A stretch of DNA of 64,000 nucleotides from Pseudomonas sp. ANT_J12 (GCF_008370045.1 NZ_VOBN01000001.1:1-64000); one strand, 5' to 3'; counted from the first letter of the stretch, positions 9,354 to 18,348 are shown. The notes: a model not told the origin generated them from the letters alone. Made by a program: numbers and translations.

Positions 9354-10339
9354 TGTTCGGTTTCTGGAAGACCTGGAAGGCCCTGGAAGCCCGGGGCATC
9401 ATGGGGATCAATCGGCGTAACGCGGACTACGTGCTCAAGTACAACAAGCGCAGCCTGTACCCGATTGTCGATGACAAGATCATCACCAAGGAGCGCGCGC
9501 TGGCCGCCGGCATCAACGTGCCGGAGCTGTACGGGATCATCTCCACCGAGAAAGAAATCGACAACCTCGACAAGATCATTGGCGGGCGCAGCGACTTCGT
9601 AATCAAGCCGGCCCAGGGCGCGGGCGGTGACGGCATTATTGTGGTGGCCGACCGTTTCGAGGGTCGCTATCGCACGGTGTCCGGCAAGATCCTCAGCCAT
9701 GAGGAACTCGAGCACCATATCTCCAGCATCCTCACCGGCCTGTATTCCCTCGGCGGCCACCGTGACCGGGCGCTGATCGAATACCGCGTGACCCCGGACC
9801 AGATCTTCAAGAGCATCAGCTACGAAGGCGTGCCGGACATCCGCATCATCGTGTTGATGGGCTACCCGGTGATGGCCATGCTGCGCTTGCCGACCCGTCA
9901 GTCCGGCGGCAAGGCCAACCTGCACCAGGGCGCCATCGGCGTCGGTGTGGACTTGGCCACCGGCCTGACCCTGCGCGGCACCTGGCTGAACAACATCATC
10001 ACCAAACACCCGGACACCACCAACGCCGTGGATGGCGTGCAACTGCCCTACTGGGACGGTTTCATGAAACTCGCCGCCGGCTGCTATGAGTTGTGCGGGC
10101 TGGGTTACATCGGCGTGGACATGGTGCTCGACCAGGAGAAAGGGCCGCTGATTCTTGAGCTGAATGCCCGGCCGGGGTTGAACATCCAGATTGCCAATGA
10201 TTGTGGGCTGACGTTGCGCACCCATGCGGTCGAGGCGCGGCTGGAAGAACTCAAGGCCCGCGGGATTGTCGAGACCGTGCAGCAGCGGGTGGAGTTTGTG
10301 CAGGAGATGTTTGGGCATATTCCGCCGGTTGAGGGCTAG
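9353..10339 (+). CDS. RimK-like ATP-grasp ligase (alpha-L-glutamate ligase-like)
   Basis: A 328-residue cytoplasmic ATP-grasp enzyme. The nucleotide-binding lysine region is FVIKPAQGAGGDGI and the magnesium-binding region near the C terminus is GPLILELNARPGLNIQIA. Such enzymes join an amino acid to a peptide or other carboxylate through an acyl-phosphate. The substrate is unknown. It overlaps the membrane gene by one base, so its output is probably tied to the membrane protein and the protease. It should not be equated with RimK acting on ribosomal protein S6. Confidence 0.85.
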   Translation: MFGFWKTWKALEARGIMGINRRNADYVLKYNKRSLYPIVDDKIITKERALAAGINVPELYGIISTEKEIDNLDKIIGGRSDFVIKPAQGAGGDGIIVVADRFEGRYRTVSGKILSHEELEHHISSILTGLYSLGGHRDRALIEYRVTPDQIFKSISYEGVPDIRIIVLMGYPVMAMLRLPTRQSGGKANLHQGAIGVGVDLATGLTLRGTWLNNIITKHPDTTNAVDGVQLPYWDGFMKLAAGCYELCGLGYIGVDMVLDQEKGPLILELNARPGLNIQIANDCGLTLRTHAVEARLEELKARGIVETVQQRVEFVQEMFGHIPPVEG

Positions 10340-10342
10340 CCG

Positions 10343-10479
10343 CTGTGGCGAGGGGGCTTGCCCCCGTTGGGCTGCGAAGCGGCCCCAAAACCATTCATCT
10401 CGATAGTGTCAGGCAGACCGCATCAGCCGATTTTACGACTGCTGCGCAGCCGAACGGGGGCAAGCCCCCTCGCCACAGG
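10343..10479. repeat. Inverted repeat, family C
   Basis: Arms CTGTGGCGAGGGGGCTTGCC and the reverse complement about 137 bases apart, with GCTGCGAAGC-type inner sequence. A second copy is at 49734-49867. It occupies most of the gap between the ATP-grasp gene and pabB. Confidence 0.85.
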
Positions 10480-10588
10480 TCTCTTGCCAGCGGCCACCCA
10501 CCTGCCAATCCCCGACATCCCCTCTAGGAGCAAGTCCTGCAGAGGACTACAATCGCCACCCCGCCACGATGGCTGATCCGCACCGCCC

Positions 10589-11926
10589 ATGTTGACCTGT
10601 TCCGTACACCCGCTCCCCTATCGCGCCAACCCCGCCGAGTACTTCGCGGCGATCCGTCATGCCCCCGGTGCCGTGCTGCTCGACAGTGGCCGACCGACGG
10701 CCGATCGCGGGCGCTTTGATGTGCTCAGCGCCTGGCCGCTGGAGCAACTGGCCGTGCTGCCACAGGAGAGCGGTGCCGATTTCCTGCAACGTCTGCGGGA
10801 CAATCTGACACAACTGGGCGAAGCGTCCGTCCCGAATGAACTGCCCTTCGCCGGCGGTTTGATCGGTTACCTGAGCTACGACTTCGGCCGTCATCTGGAG
10901 CACCTGCCGCACCAGGCCCAAGACGATCTGCATTTGCCTGATGCACGTTTCGGTGTGTATGACTGGGCGTTGATCAGCGATCACCAGCGCTTGACCAGTC
11001 AGCTGGTGTTTCACCCGACGCTGGCGGACAGTGAGCGGCAACGCTTGATCGCACTGTTTACTCAACCTGCGGCTGCACCCGTCGAGCCGTTCAAGCTGAA
11101 AGCGCCGATGAGCGCCGATCTCAGCGCCGACCAGTATCGCCAGGCCCTTGAGCGAATTCAGGAGTACATCCAGGCCGGCGACTGCTATCAGGTCAACTTC
11201 GCCCAGCGCTTTCGCGCGCAATGCGAAGGCGACCCATGGGCCGCCTATTGCGCCCTGCGAGCCGCCTGCCCGACGCCGTTTTCCGGGTTCCAGAGCCTGC
11301 CCGATGGCGGCGCAGTCCTGAGCCTGTCGCCGGAGCGCTTCGTCAAAGTCAGCGAGCGCCAGGTGGAAACCCGTCCGATCAAGGGCACCCGCCCCCGCGG
11401 CCTGACCCCAGCCGAAGACGCGGCGAACGCCGCCGAACTGCTGGCCAGCCCCAAGGACCGCGCGGAAAACCTGATGATCGTCGACCTGCTGCGCAACGAC
11501 CTCGGTCGCACCTGCCGTATCGGCTCGGTGCGGGTGCCGGAGTTGTTCAGCCTGGAAAGCTATCCGAACGTGCATCACCTGGTGAGCAGCGTCACCGGCG
11601 AACTGGCGGACGACAAGGACGCCTTGGACCTGATTGCCGGCAGCTTCCCCGGCGGTTCGATTACCGGCGCGCCGAAAATTCGCGCGATGCAGATCATTGA
11701 TGAACTGGAGCCGACCCGTCGTGGGTTGTACTGCGGATCGTTGGTGTACCTGGACGTGCGCGGTGAGATGGACAGTTCCATCGCCATTCGCAGTTTGTTG
11801 GTCAAGGATGGGCAGGTGTGTTGCTGGGGTGGGGGCGGGATTGTTGCGGATTCAGAGTGGCAGGCCGAGTATCAGGAATCGATCACCAAGGTGAAGGTGT
11901 TGCTCGATACCCTTCAGGGCCTTTGA
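10589..11926 (+). CDS. pabB: Aminodeoxychorismate synthase component I
   Basis: A 445-residue chorismate-binding enzyme that aminates chorismate on the way to p-aminobenzoate and folate. The signature PIKGTRPRG is near residue 262. The lysine there distinguishes PabB from anthranilate synthase TrpE, which has alanine. PGGSITGAPK follows near 354. Length is normal. The neighbours thrH and cysH are also found together with pabB in other pseudomonads. Its stop codon overlaps the first bases of a family B repeat. Confidence 0.93.
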   Translation: MLTCSVHPLPYRANPAEYFAAIRHAPGAVLLDSGRPTADRGRFDVLSAWPLEQLAVLPQESGADFLQRLRDNLTQLGEASVPNELPFAGGLIGYLSYDFGRHLEHLPHQAQDDLHLPDARFGVYDWALISDHQRLTSQLVFHPTLADSERQRLIALFTQPAAAPVEPFKLKAPMSADLSADQYRQALERIQEYIQAGDCYQVNFAQRFRAQCEGDPWAAYCALRAACPTPFSGFQSLPDGGAVLSLSPERFVKVSERQVETRPIKGTRPRGLTPAEDAANAAELLASPKDRAENLMIVDLLRNDLGRTCRIGSVRVPELFSLESYPNVHHLVSSVTGELADDKDALDLIAGSFPGGSITGAPKIRAMQIIDELEPTRRGLYCGSLVYLDVRGEMDSSIAIRSLLVKDGQVCCWGGGGIVADSEWQAEYQESITKVKVLLDTLQGL

Positions 11927-12030
11927 TCGTTCCCACGCTCCGCGTGGGAATGCCTCAATGGACACTCCGCGTCCGCTTTGGGACGCAGAGCGTCCCGGGC
12001 TGCATTCCCACGCAGAGCGTGGGAACGATC
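11925..12030. repeat. Inverted repeat, family B
   Basis: GATCGTTCCCACGCTCCGCG at the left and the complementary arm ending GTGGGAACGATC at the right, with a second inner inverted pair around GGGACGC/GCGTCCC. Two more copies occur at 42981 and 59280. The left arm overlaps the pabB stop codon. Confidence 0.9.
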
Positions 12031-12046
12031 ACTAACAGGATTGGGT

Positions 12047-12664
12047 TTACAAAGTCAGGGCCCGGTTCGAGGCTTTGATAAATTCCTGCTTCAAATCCGC
12101 AAAGCTGTGCACCGCCGGGAACTGCGGAAACTCGCGAATCACATTGTCCGGCGCATGGAACAGAATCCCGGCATCGGCCTCGCCCAGCATCGTCGTGTCG
12201 TTATACGAATCCCCTGCCGCAATCACCCGGTAATAAAGGCTCTTGAAGGCCAGTACCGACTGACGCTTGGGATCTTTCTGACGTAATTGATAGCTCGTCA
12301 CCCGCCCGGCATCGTCGGTAATCAGGCGGTGGCAGAGCAAGGTCGGGAAGCCCAGTTGGCGCATCAGCGGCTGGGAAAACTCGTAGAACGTGTCCGACAG
12401 GATCACCACCTGGAAGCGCTCGCGCAGCCAGTTGACGAACTCAATGGCGCCGTCCAGCGGTTGCAGCGTGGCGATCACTTCCTGGATGTCCGAGAGCTTC
12501 AGGCCATGCTCGTCGAGAATGCGCAGGCGCTGCTTCATCAGCACGTCGTAGTCGGGAATGTCCCGGGTGGTGGCCCGAAGGGATTCGATCCCGGTTTTTT
12601 CGGCGAAGGCGATCCAGATTTCCGGGACCAGCACACCTTCAAGATCCAGACAGGCAATTTCCAC
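12047..12664 (-). CDS. thrH: Phosphoserine phosphatase / homoserine phosphotransferase ThrH
   Basis: A 205-residue HAD-superfamily enzyme able to dephosphorylate phosphoserine and transfer phosphate to homoserine. Motif I is the unusual DLEG (residues 7-10) typical of ThrH instead of DxDG. Motif II is VILSDTFYEF and motif III/IV AAGDSYNDTTM. I chose the GTG at 12664, preceded by GGGAG at six-base spacing, giving the family's usual length and N terminus. The ATG further upstream lacks support. Confidence 0.92.
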   Translation of the reverse strand: MEIACLDLEGVLVPEIWIAFAEKTGIESLRATTRDIPDYDVLMKQRLRILDEHGLKLSDIQEVIATLQPLDGAIEFVNWLRERFQVVILSDTFYEFSQPLMRQLGFPTLLCHRLITDDAGRVTSYQLRQKDPKRQSVLAFKSLYYRVIAAGDSYNDTTMLGEADAGILFHAPDNVIREFPQFPAVHSFADLKQEFIKASNRALTL

Positions 12665-12837
12665 AAGACACTCCCATTTGTATTGATTATTGAGTCGAGC
12701 GAGCAAAAGGACTGCCGAACTCTAGCGACTCGGGCCAGCCCGCGCAACGCAGAGGGCGCGCCAAGGGCTGTGGGATTTTGTTACCATCGACGCCATATAG
12801 AGCGCCCAGCGCCACCGACCTGTAGGAAGCCGCCCTG

Positions 12838-13578
12838 ATGAGCCCATCGTTCGATGTCGTGGAACTCGCCACGACCTATGCCAACAAATCCGCCCAGGAC
12901 ATCCTGAAACTCGCGTTCGCCGAGTTTGGCGATGACCTGTGGATATCTTTCAGCGGTGCCGAGGATGTGGTGCTGGTGGACATGGCCTGGAAGCTGAACA
13001 AGAACGTCAAAGTGTTCAGCCTCGACACCGGCCGCTTGCACCCCGAGACCTACCGCTTCATCGATCAGGTGCGCGAGCACTACAAGATCGACATCGAACT
13101 GGTGTCGCCGGACTACACGAAACTGGAACCGTTCGTGAAGGAAAAAGGCCTGTTCAGTTTCTACAAGGACGGCCATGGCGAATGCTGCGGCATCCGCAAG
13201 ATCGAGCCGCTGCGTCGCAAGTTGTCCGGGGTCACCGCCTGGGCCACCGGCCAGCGCCGGGACCAGAGCCCGGGCACGCGCAGCGCCGTTGCCGTACTGG
13301 AAATCGACACCGCGTTCTCCACTCCCGAGCGCACCCTGTACAAGTTCAACCCACTGGCACAGATGACCAGCGAAGAGATCTGGGGTTACATCCGCATGCT
13401 CGAGCTGCCGTACAACAGCCTGCATGAGCGCGGCTTCATCAGCATCGGCTGCGAACCGTGCACCCGACCTGTGCTGCCGAACCAGCATGAGCGTGAAGGT
13501 CGCTGGTGGTGGGAAGAAGCGACGCAGAAAGAATGCGGGCTGCACGCGGGCAATATCATCAGCAAATCCAAAGCCTGA
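12838..13578 (+). CDS. cysH: Adenylyl-sulfate (APS) reductase CysH
   Basis: A 246-residue assimilatory sulfate reductase giving sulfite from APS with thioredoxin. The PP-loop-like SFSGAED is at residues 38-44. Four cysteines, C116-C117 in GECCGIR and C205/C208 in CEPC, form the iron-sulfur signature that marks APS-type rather than PAPS-type enzymes. ATG follows AGGAAGCCGCCCTG. It is divergent from thrH, with about 170 bases between them. Confidence 0.92.
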   Translation: MSPSFDVVELATTYANKSAQDILKLAFAEFGDDLWISFSGAEDVVLVDMAWKLNKNVKVFSLDTGRLHPETYRFIDQVREHYKIDIELVSPDYTKLEPFVKEKGLFSFYKDGHGECCGIRKIEPLRRKLSGVTAWATGQRRDQSPGTRSAVAVLEIDTAFSTPERTLYKFNPLAQMTSEEIWGYIRMLELPYNSLHERGFISIGCEPCTRPVLPNQHEREGRWWWEEATQKECGLHAGNIISKSKA

Positions 13579-13840
13579 ACCAGGCCTCGCGCCATCCCCC
13601 GCAGGAGCAAATGTGTACACACGAATGTCACCATAGGTGCCATTTATGTGTGCACTTTTAATTTCTACGCCCCAAAAAGTTACACCCTCCTTTCCTGACG
13701 CCCCCAGTCGCCGATTTCCACAAACCTTGCTGAAAAATAAATACCTGTTCAATCGGTCAATTTATATCGCCTTGATTTCAGCCACTTAGCGCCAGCTAAT
13801 AACAAAACGAAATTAACCCTTAAATTCATAGCTCCTGAAC

Positions 13841-13856
13841 TGGCACAGATCTGGCT
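13841..13856 (+). promoter_or_regulatory. Putative sigma-54 promoter before the NCS1 permease
   Basis: TGGCACAGATCTGGCT has the invariant GG and GC separated by ten bases and a good -24 box (TGGCAC). The -12 box TGGCT differs at one base from TTGCT. Nitrogen-regulated transport would fit, but this is inference. Confidence 0.5.
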
Positions 13857-13872
13857 TAAGTGCATACATGTT

Positions 13873-13882
13873 TTGTATACAA
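13873..13882. promoter_or_regulatory. Palindrome TTGTATACAA, possible repressor site
   Basis: A perfect ten-base palindrome of the FCD-GntR type just downstream of the expected sigma-54 transcription start, well placed to block the permease operon. No matching regulator is adjacent. Confidence 0.4.
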
Positions 13883-14050
13883 TCATAACCAAAACATACA
13901 CACACTTTCGATCCGCAAGCCTGAAGCGCCCTATCCCGTACAGGCTGCAGATGCCCCGTAACCAATGATGCTTATTGCCCGCGACGAAGATTTGTCGAGC
14001 CCACGCTCATGCACAGTCACCGCGACGCCAAGCCTCAGGAGCCTGCCAGA

Positions 14051-15592
14051 ATGCGTACTAGCCTCTCCAATAACAACATCGCGCTGGATCTGCCCTCCTC
14101 TCAACCTGCCCTCAACGATCACGATCAAACGCTGCAAGCCCCAGTGATCCTCAGCCCGCGCCTGCACAACAAGGACCTGGCGCCGACCAAGGCCGAAGGC
14201 CGGCGCTGGGGTCGCTACAGCATCTTCGCCCTGTGGACCAATGACGTTCACAACATCGCCAACTACTCGTTTGCCATCGGCCTGTATGCGCTGGGCCTGG
14301 GCGGCTGGCAGATCCTGTTGTCCCTGGGGATCGGCGCGGCACTGGTGTATTGCTTCATGAACCTGTCCGGCTACATGGGGCAGAAAACCGGGGTGCCGTT
14401 TCCGGTGATCAGCCGGATCAGTTTCGGCATTCACGGGGCGCAAATTCCTGCACTGATCCGCGCCGTTATCGCCATCGCCTGGTTCGGGATTCAGACGTAC
14501 CTGGCCTCGGTGGTGTTTCGTGTCCTGCTGACGGCGGTTCACCCCGGTTTCGCCGACTACGACCACAACTCGATCCTCGGCCTCTCGACCTTGGGCTGGA
14601 TCTGTTTCGTGGCAATCTGGTTCGTGCAACTGGCGATTCTGGCGTATGGCATGGAGATGGTGCGGCGCTACGAAGCGTTTGCCGGGCCGGTGATCCTGCT
14701 GACCGTCGCCTCCCTCGCCGGGTGGATGTACTTCCAGGCCGACGCGACCATCGCCTGGTCGATCCGCGAACCCCTGAGCGGTGGCGAGATGTGGCGCAAC
14801 ATCTTTGCCGGCGGCGCGCTGTGGCTGTCGATCTACGGCACGCTGATCCTCAACTTCTGCGACTTCGCCCGCTCCTCGCCGTGCCGCAAGACCATCAAGG
14901 TGGGAAATTTCTGGGGCCTGCCGGTGAATATTCTGGTGTTCGCCAGCATCACCGTCCTGCTCTGTGGCGCGCAATTCCAGATCAACGGCCGGATCATCGA
15001 AAGTCCGACGGAAATCATCGCCTCGATCCCGAACACCTTCTTCCTGGTCCTCGGCTGTCTGGCGTTCCTGATCGTCACCGTGGCGGTGAACATCATGGCC
15101 AACTTCGTCGCCCCGGCCTTCGTGCTCAGCAACCTGGCGCCGAAATACCTGACCTTCCGCCGCGCCGGGTTGATCAGCGCGACCATCGCCGTGTTGATCC
15201 TGCCGTGGAACCTCTACAACAGCCCGCTGGTGATCGTGTATTTCCTGTCCGGCCTCGGCGCCCTGCTCGGCCCGCTGTACGGGGTGATCATGGTCGACTA
15301 CTGGCTGGTACGAAAAGGTCAGGTCAACGTGCCGCAGTTGTACAGCGAAGACCCCGATGGCGCTTATTACTACAGCCGTGGGGTCAATCTCCGCGCGGTG
15401 GCGGCGTTTATTCCTGCAGCCTTGATCGCCATCGTCCTGGCGCTGATGCCGGGCTTTCACCTCGTGTCGCCGTTCTCCTGGCTGATTGGTGCCGGGATTG
15501 CCGGGATGCTCTACCTGATCATCGCCAAGCGGCAGCCGCATTACGCCGATGTCAGCGGTGAGAGCATTGCTGTGGATAACGTCAGCCATTAA
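14051..15592 (+). CDS. NCS1-family permease (allantoin/hydantoin/nucleobase:cation symporter)
   Basis: A 513-residue inner-membrane transporter with about twelve hydrophobic helices and the NCS1 opening region RWGRYSIFALWTNDVHNIANY. Likely substrates are allantoin, hydantoins or nucleobases, suggested by the racemase gene 58 bases downstream; the exact substrate cannot be read. ATG at 14051 follows AGGAG. An upstream in-frame ATG at 14009 lacks a ribosome site. Control is probably by the sigma-54-like promoter and palindrome upstream. Confidence 0.85.
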   Translation: MRTSLSNNNIALDLPSSQPALNDHDQTLQAPVILSPRLHNKDLAPTKAEGRRWGRYSIFALWTNDVHNIANYSFAIGLYALGLGGWQILLSLGIGAALVYCFMNLSGYMGQKTGVPFPVISRISFGIHGAQIPALIRAVIAIAWFGIQTYLASVVFRVLLTAVHPGFADYDHNSILGLSTLGWICFVAIWFVQLAILAYGMEMVRRYEAFAGPVILLTVASLAGWMYFQADATIAWSIREPLSGGEMWRNIFAGGALWLSIYGTLILNFCDFARSSPCRKTIKVGNFWGLPVNILVFASITVLLCGAQFQINGRIIESPTEIIASIPNTFFLVLGCLAFLIVTVAVNIMANFVAPAFVLSNLAPKYLTFRRAGLISATIAVLILPWNLYNSPLVIVYFLSGLGALLGPLYGVIMVDYWLVRKGQVNVPQLYSEDPDGAYYYSRGVNLRAVAAFIPAALIAIVLALMPGFHLVSPFSWLIGAGIAGMLYLIIAKRQPHYADVSGESIAVDNVSH

Positions 15593-15650
15593 TCCCCCTC
15601 GCGGCCTGGCGATGTCGGGCCGCCGAACTACCCCGCTATAAGGACTTCCC

Positions 15651-16379
15651 ATGCGAATTCTCGTGGTCAACGTCAACACCACCGAATCCATCACCCAGGC
15701 GATCGCTCGCCAGGCCCAGTCCGTGGCCGCGCCCGGCACCGAAATCATCGGCCTGACGCCGTATTTCGGTGCCGATTCCATCGAAGGCAATTTCGAAAGC
15801 TACCTGGCGGCTATCGCGGTGATGGACCGGGTCATGTCCTACGATCAGCCGTTCGACGCGGTCATCCAGGCCGGCTACGGCGAACACGGGCGCGAAGGTT
15901 TGCAGGAACTGCTCAACGTGCCGGTGGTGGACATCACCGATGCCGGCGCCAGCACGGCAATGTTCCTTGGCCATGCGTATTCGGTGGTCACGACGCTGGA
16001 TCGCACCGTGCCGCTGATCGAGGATCGCCTGAAGTTGTCCGGGCTGTGGGACCGTTGCGCCTCGGTGCGGGCCAGTGGCCTGGCGGTGTTGGAGCTGGAA
16101 TCCGATCCGCAACGGGCGCTGGAAGCGATTGTTCGCCAGGCGGAATTGGCGGTGCTGGAGGACAAGGCCGAGGTGATTTGCCTGGGCTGCGGCGGCATGG
16201 CCGGGCTGGACGAGCAGATTCGCCAGCGCACGGGCGTGCCGGTGGTGGATGGCGTGACGGCGGCGGTGACCATTGCCGAATCGTTGGTGCGGCTGGGGTT
16301 GTCGACGTCCAAGGTGCGGACCTATGCGACGCCGCGGCCGAAGACGATTATTGGGTGGCCGGGGCGGTTCGGGCGGTAG
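15651..16379 (+). CDS. Asp/Glu/hydantoin racemase-family protein
   Basis: A 242-residue protein of the hydantoin racemase branch, starting with RILVVNVNTTES. The second active-site cysteine is present in CLGCGGMAG (C180). Where racemases normally carry the first catalytic cysteine there is glycine (G75 in QAGYGEHG), so a plain two-cysteine racemisation is doubtful. AAGGACTTCCC precedes ATG. It probably acts on the substrate imported by the permease. Confidence 0.8.
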   Translation: MRILVVNVNTTESITQAIARQAQSVAAPGTEIIGLTPYFGADSIEGNFESYLAAIAVMDRVMSYDQPFDAVIQAGYGEHGREGLQELLNVPVVDITDAGASTAMFLGHAYSVVTTLDRTVPLIEDRLKLSGLWDRCASVRASGLAVLELESDPQRALEAIVRQAELAVLEDKAEVICLGCGGMAGLDEQIRQRTGVPVVDGVTAAVTIAESLVRLGLSTSKVRTYATPRPKTIIGWPGRFGR

Positions 16380-16393
16380 ACCGCGTTATCGTT

Positions 16394-16463
16394 GTTCGCG
16401 GGCAAGCCTCGCTCCTACACGGGATTGCGTGAACCCTGTAGGAGCGAGGCTTGCCCGCGAAGG
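16394..16463. repeat. REPIN, family A (compact, arms outward)
   Basis: TTCGCGGGCAAGCCTCGCTC followed after a short spacer by the complementary arm. The arm order is reversed relative to the longer copies, as in the elements at 37295 and 63371. Confidence 0.9.
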
Positions 16464-16487
16464 CCACACCTCGGTCTGGAACCTGGC

Positions 16488-17411
16488 TCAAACCGCACTA
16501 AACCGCTCCCCCAACCCCCGCTGCGCAAACTGCTCAATAATGAAATCCACAAACGCCCGGGTCTTGCCCGGCAACAATTTGTGCTCCGCGTAATAGATCG
16601 AAATGTTGCCATCGTCGACATACCAGTCCGGCAATACCCGCTGCAACGTCCCCGCCTCCAGATAACCCACGGCAAACGGCAAGCTCACCAGCGCGATGCC
16701 CAGCCCCTGCACCGCAGTGGCGCAGGCCGCTTCCGAGTCGCTCATGGTCATCCGCGCCTCGAGCACCAGCGGGCTGTGTTGCTGGGTGCGACTGGTCAAC
16801 TGCCAGGAGCGCACGCGGCCGGTTTGCGGGGAGCGGATCAAGATGCCGTCGCACTGCTTGAGGTCGTCAGGTTCGACGATGGCATCGCGCCCGGCCAGAT
16901 ACTCGGCTGACGCCACCAGCACCCGGTGAGCTGGCGTCAACTTGCGCGCCACCACGCCCTGGGGCAGCTCGAAGCCGCCACCAATCGCCGCATCGAAGCC
17001 TTGGGCAATCAAGTCGACCTGGCGATTATCGAAGTGCCAGTCCGGGCTGATCGCCGGAAAGCGCCGCAAGAACTCCCCCAGCAACGGCACCACATACAGA
17101 CGCCCGAACACCGTGCCCATGCTGACCTTCAGCGTACCGGCCGGGCGCCCTTCGGCGCTGGCGAGGTTAGCCACGGCGTTTTGAATGGTGTGCAGGCTGG
17201 CGCTGACTTCGCCCAGAAACAATTGACCAGCCTCGGTCAAGGTCAGGCTGCGGGTACTGCGCTGGAACAGCCGAACACCCAGCCTGGCTTCCAGTTTCGC
17301 GACGCTTTTGCCCACGGCGGCCGGGGTCAGGCTCAGGCGCCGTGCGGCTTCGGCGAAGCTGCCGACCTCGGCGCTACGCACGAAGCATTCGATACTGCTG
17401 AAGGTTTCCAT
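16488..17411 (-). CDS. LysR-family transcriptional regulator
   Basis: A 307-residue LysR protein: N-terminal helix-turn-helix (FAEAARRLSLTPAAVGKSVAKLEARLG, partly quoted: AARRLSLTPAAVGKS) in residues ~1-60, and a periplasmic-binding-like effector domain from ~90. METFSSIECF is the usual LysR opening, so I prefer ATG at 17411 over GTG at 17420. It is transcribed away from the SDR gene, which it probably controls through the imperfect palindrome at 17452-17475. The effector is not evident. Confidence 0.88.
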   Translation of the reverse strand: METFSSIECFVRSAEVGSFAEAARRLSLTPAAVGKSVAKLEARLGVRLFQRSTRSLTLTEAGQLFLGEVSASLHTIQNAVANLASAEGRPAGTLKVSMGTVFGRLYVVPLLGEFLRRFPAISPDWHFDNRQVDLIAQGFDAAIGGGFELPQGVVARKLTPAHRVLVASAEYLAGRDAIVEPDDLKQCDGILIRSPQTGRVRSWQLTSRTQQHSPLVLEARMTMSDSEAACATAVQGLGIALVSLPFAVGYLEAGTLQRVLPDWYVDDGNISIYYAEHKLLPGKTRAFVDFIIEQFAQRGLGERFSAV

Positions 17412-17451
17412 GATCGCCACTATAAACTTTTGGTTTACACAGACTATCGCA

Positions 17452-17475
17452 ATTACCGTCTACACAGACCGTAAT
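17452..17475. promoter_or_regulatory. Candidate LysR operator in the LysR-SDR gap
   Basis: ATTACCGTCT and AGACCGTAAT form a near-perfect inverted repeat (nine of ten positions) around ACAC. A direct repeat TACACAGAC also occurs at 17436 and 17461, 25 bases apart. Position between divergent genes suits LysR binding. Confidence 0.5.
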
Positions 17476-17537
17476 GCGCAATCGATACTAGCCTCCATCA
17501 ACCGAGACAATCTCGCCTCGGGACTTTGGAGATCGTT

Positions 17538-18284
17538 ATGACTACTCAGAACCTCAGCGGCAAAGTGGCTTTAATCCAAGGTGGATCCCGCGGTATCGGC
17601 GCTGCCATCGTCAAACGCCTGGCCGCTGAAGGCGCCGCGGTGGCCTTCACCTACGTCAGCTCCACCGCCAAGGCCGAAGAACTGCAAAACAGCATCACCG
17701 GCAACGGCGGCAAGGCCCTCGCGATCAAGGCCGACAGCGCCGACGCCGAAGCCATTCGCAACGCCGTAACCGCCACCGTCGAAGCCTTCGGACGCCTGGA
17801 CATCCTGGTCAATAACGCCGGTGTACTGGCCGTCGCACCGCTGGAAGACTTCACCCTCGAAGACTTCGACCAGACCCTGGCCATTAACGTACGCAGCGTG
17901 TTCATCGCCAGCCAGGCCGCCGCCAAACACATGACCGACGGCGGTCGCATCATCAACATCGGCAGCACCAACGCCGACCGCATGCCCTTCGCCGGTGGCG
18001 GCCCGTACGCCATGAGCAAAGCAGCGCTGGTCGGCCTGACCAAAGGCCTTTCCCGCGACCTCGGCCCGCGCGGCATCACCATCAACAACGTGCAACCGGG
18101 CCCGGTCGACACCGACATGAACCCGGCCAGCGGTGACTTCGCCGAGAGCCTGATCCCGCTGATGGCCGTGGGCCGTTATGGCAAAGCGGAAGAGATCGCC
18201 AGTTTCGTCGCCTACCTGGTCGGTCCGGAAGCGGGCTACATCACCGGGGCCAGCCTGACCATCGATGGCGGTTTCGGTGCTTGA
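17538..18284 (+). CDS. Short-chain dehydrogenase/reductase (SDR)
   Basis: A 248-residue classical SDR. The cofactor glycine motif GGSRGIG is at 15-21, NNAG at 92-95, and the catalytic Ser-Tyr-Lys are S143, Y157 and K161 in YAMSK. The end IDGGFGA is typical. The substrate is unknown; the sequence resembles 3-oxoacyl-ACP-reductase-like oxidoreductases. ATG at 17538 follows GGAG, excluding an upstream TTG. A strong terminator follows the stop. Confidence 0.9.
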   Translation: MTTQNLSGKVALIQGGSRGIGAAIVKRLAAEGAAVAFTYVSSTAKAEELQNSITGNGGKALAIKADSADAEAIRNAVTATVEAFGRLDILVNNAGVLAVAPLEDFTLEDFDQTLAINVRSVFIASQAAAKHMTDGGRIINIGSTNADRMPFAGGGPYAMSKAALVGLTKGLSRDLGPRGITINNVQPGPVDTDMNPASGDFAESLIPLMAVGRYGKAEEIASFVAYLVGPEAGYITGASLTIDGGFGA

Positions 18285-18305
18285 TAGCCTGAAACGCTGA
18301 AACAA

Positions 18306-18336
18306 AAACGCCGGCAAATCATTGCCGGCGTTTTTT
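18306..18336. terminator. Bidirectional terminator between SDR and HAD genes
   Basis: AACGCCGGCA/TGCCGGCGTT stem with a short loop and a T6 tract on the plus strand and A5 on the other side, between convergent genes. Confidence 0.85.
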
Positions 18337-18348
18337 CATGCCTGGTTT

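Larger units (their letters stand above)
13579..14050. promoter_or_regulatory. AT-rich control region upstream of the NCS1 permease
   Basis: 472 bases without a gene. It contains the palindrome TGTGTACACA (13612-13621), a sigma-54-like promoter (13841-13856) and the palindrome TTGTATACAA (13873-13882). The leader from the predicted start to the permease ATG would be about 180 bases. Confidence 0.5.

Noticed and set aside
13931..15790. 619-codon minus-strand frame over the NCS1 permease
   Set aside because: The translation is low-complexity and Arg/His/Gln-rich, with no domain; the plus-strand permease has clear helices and a ribosome site.
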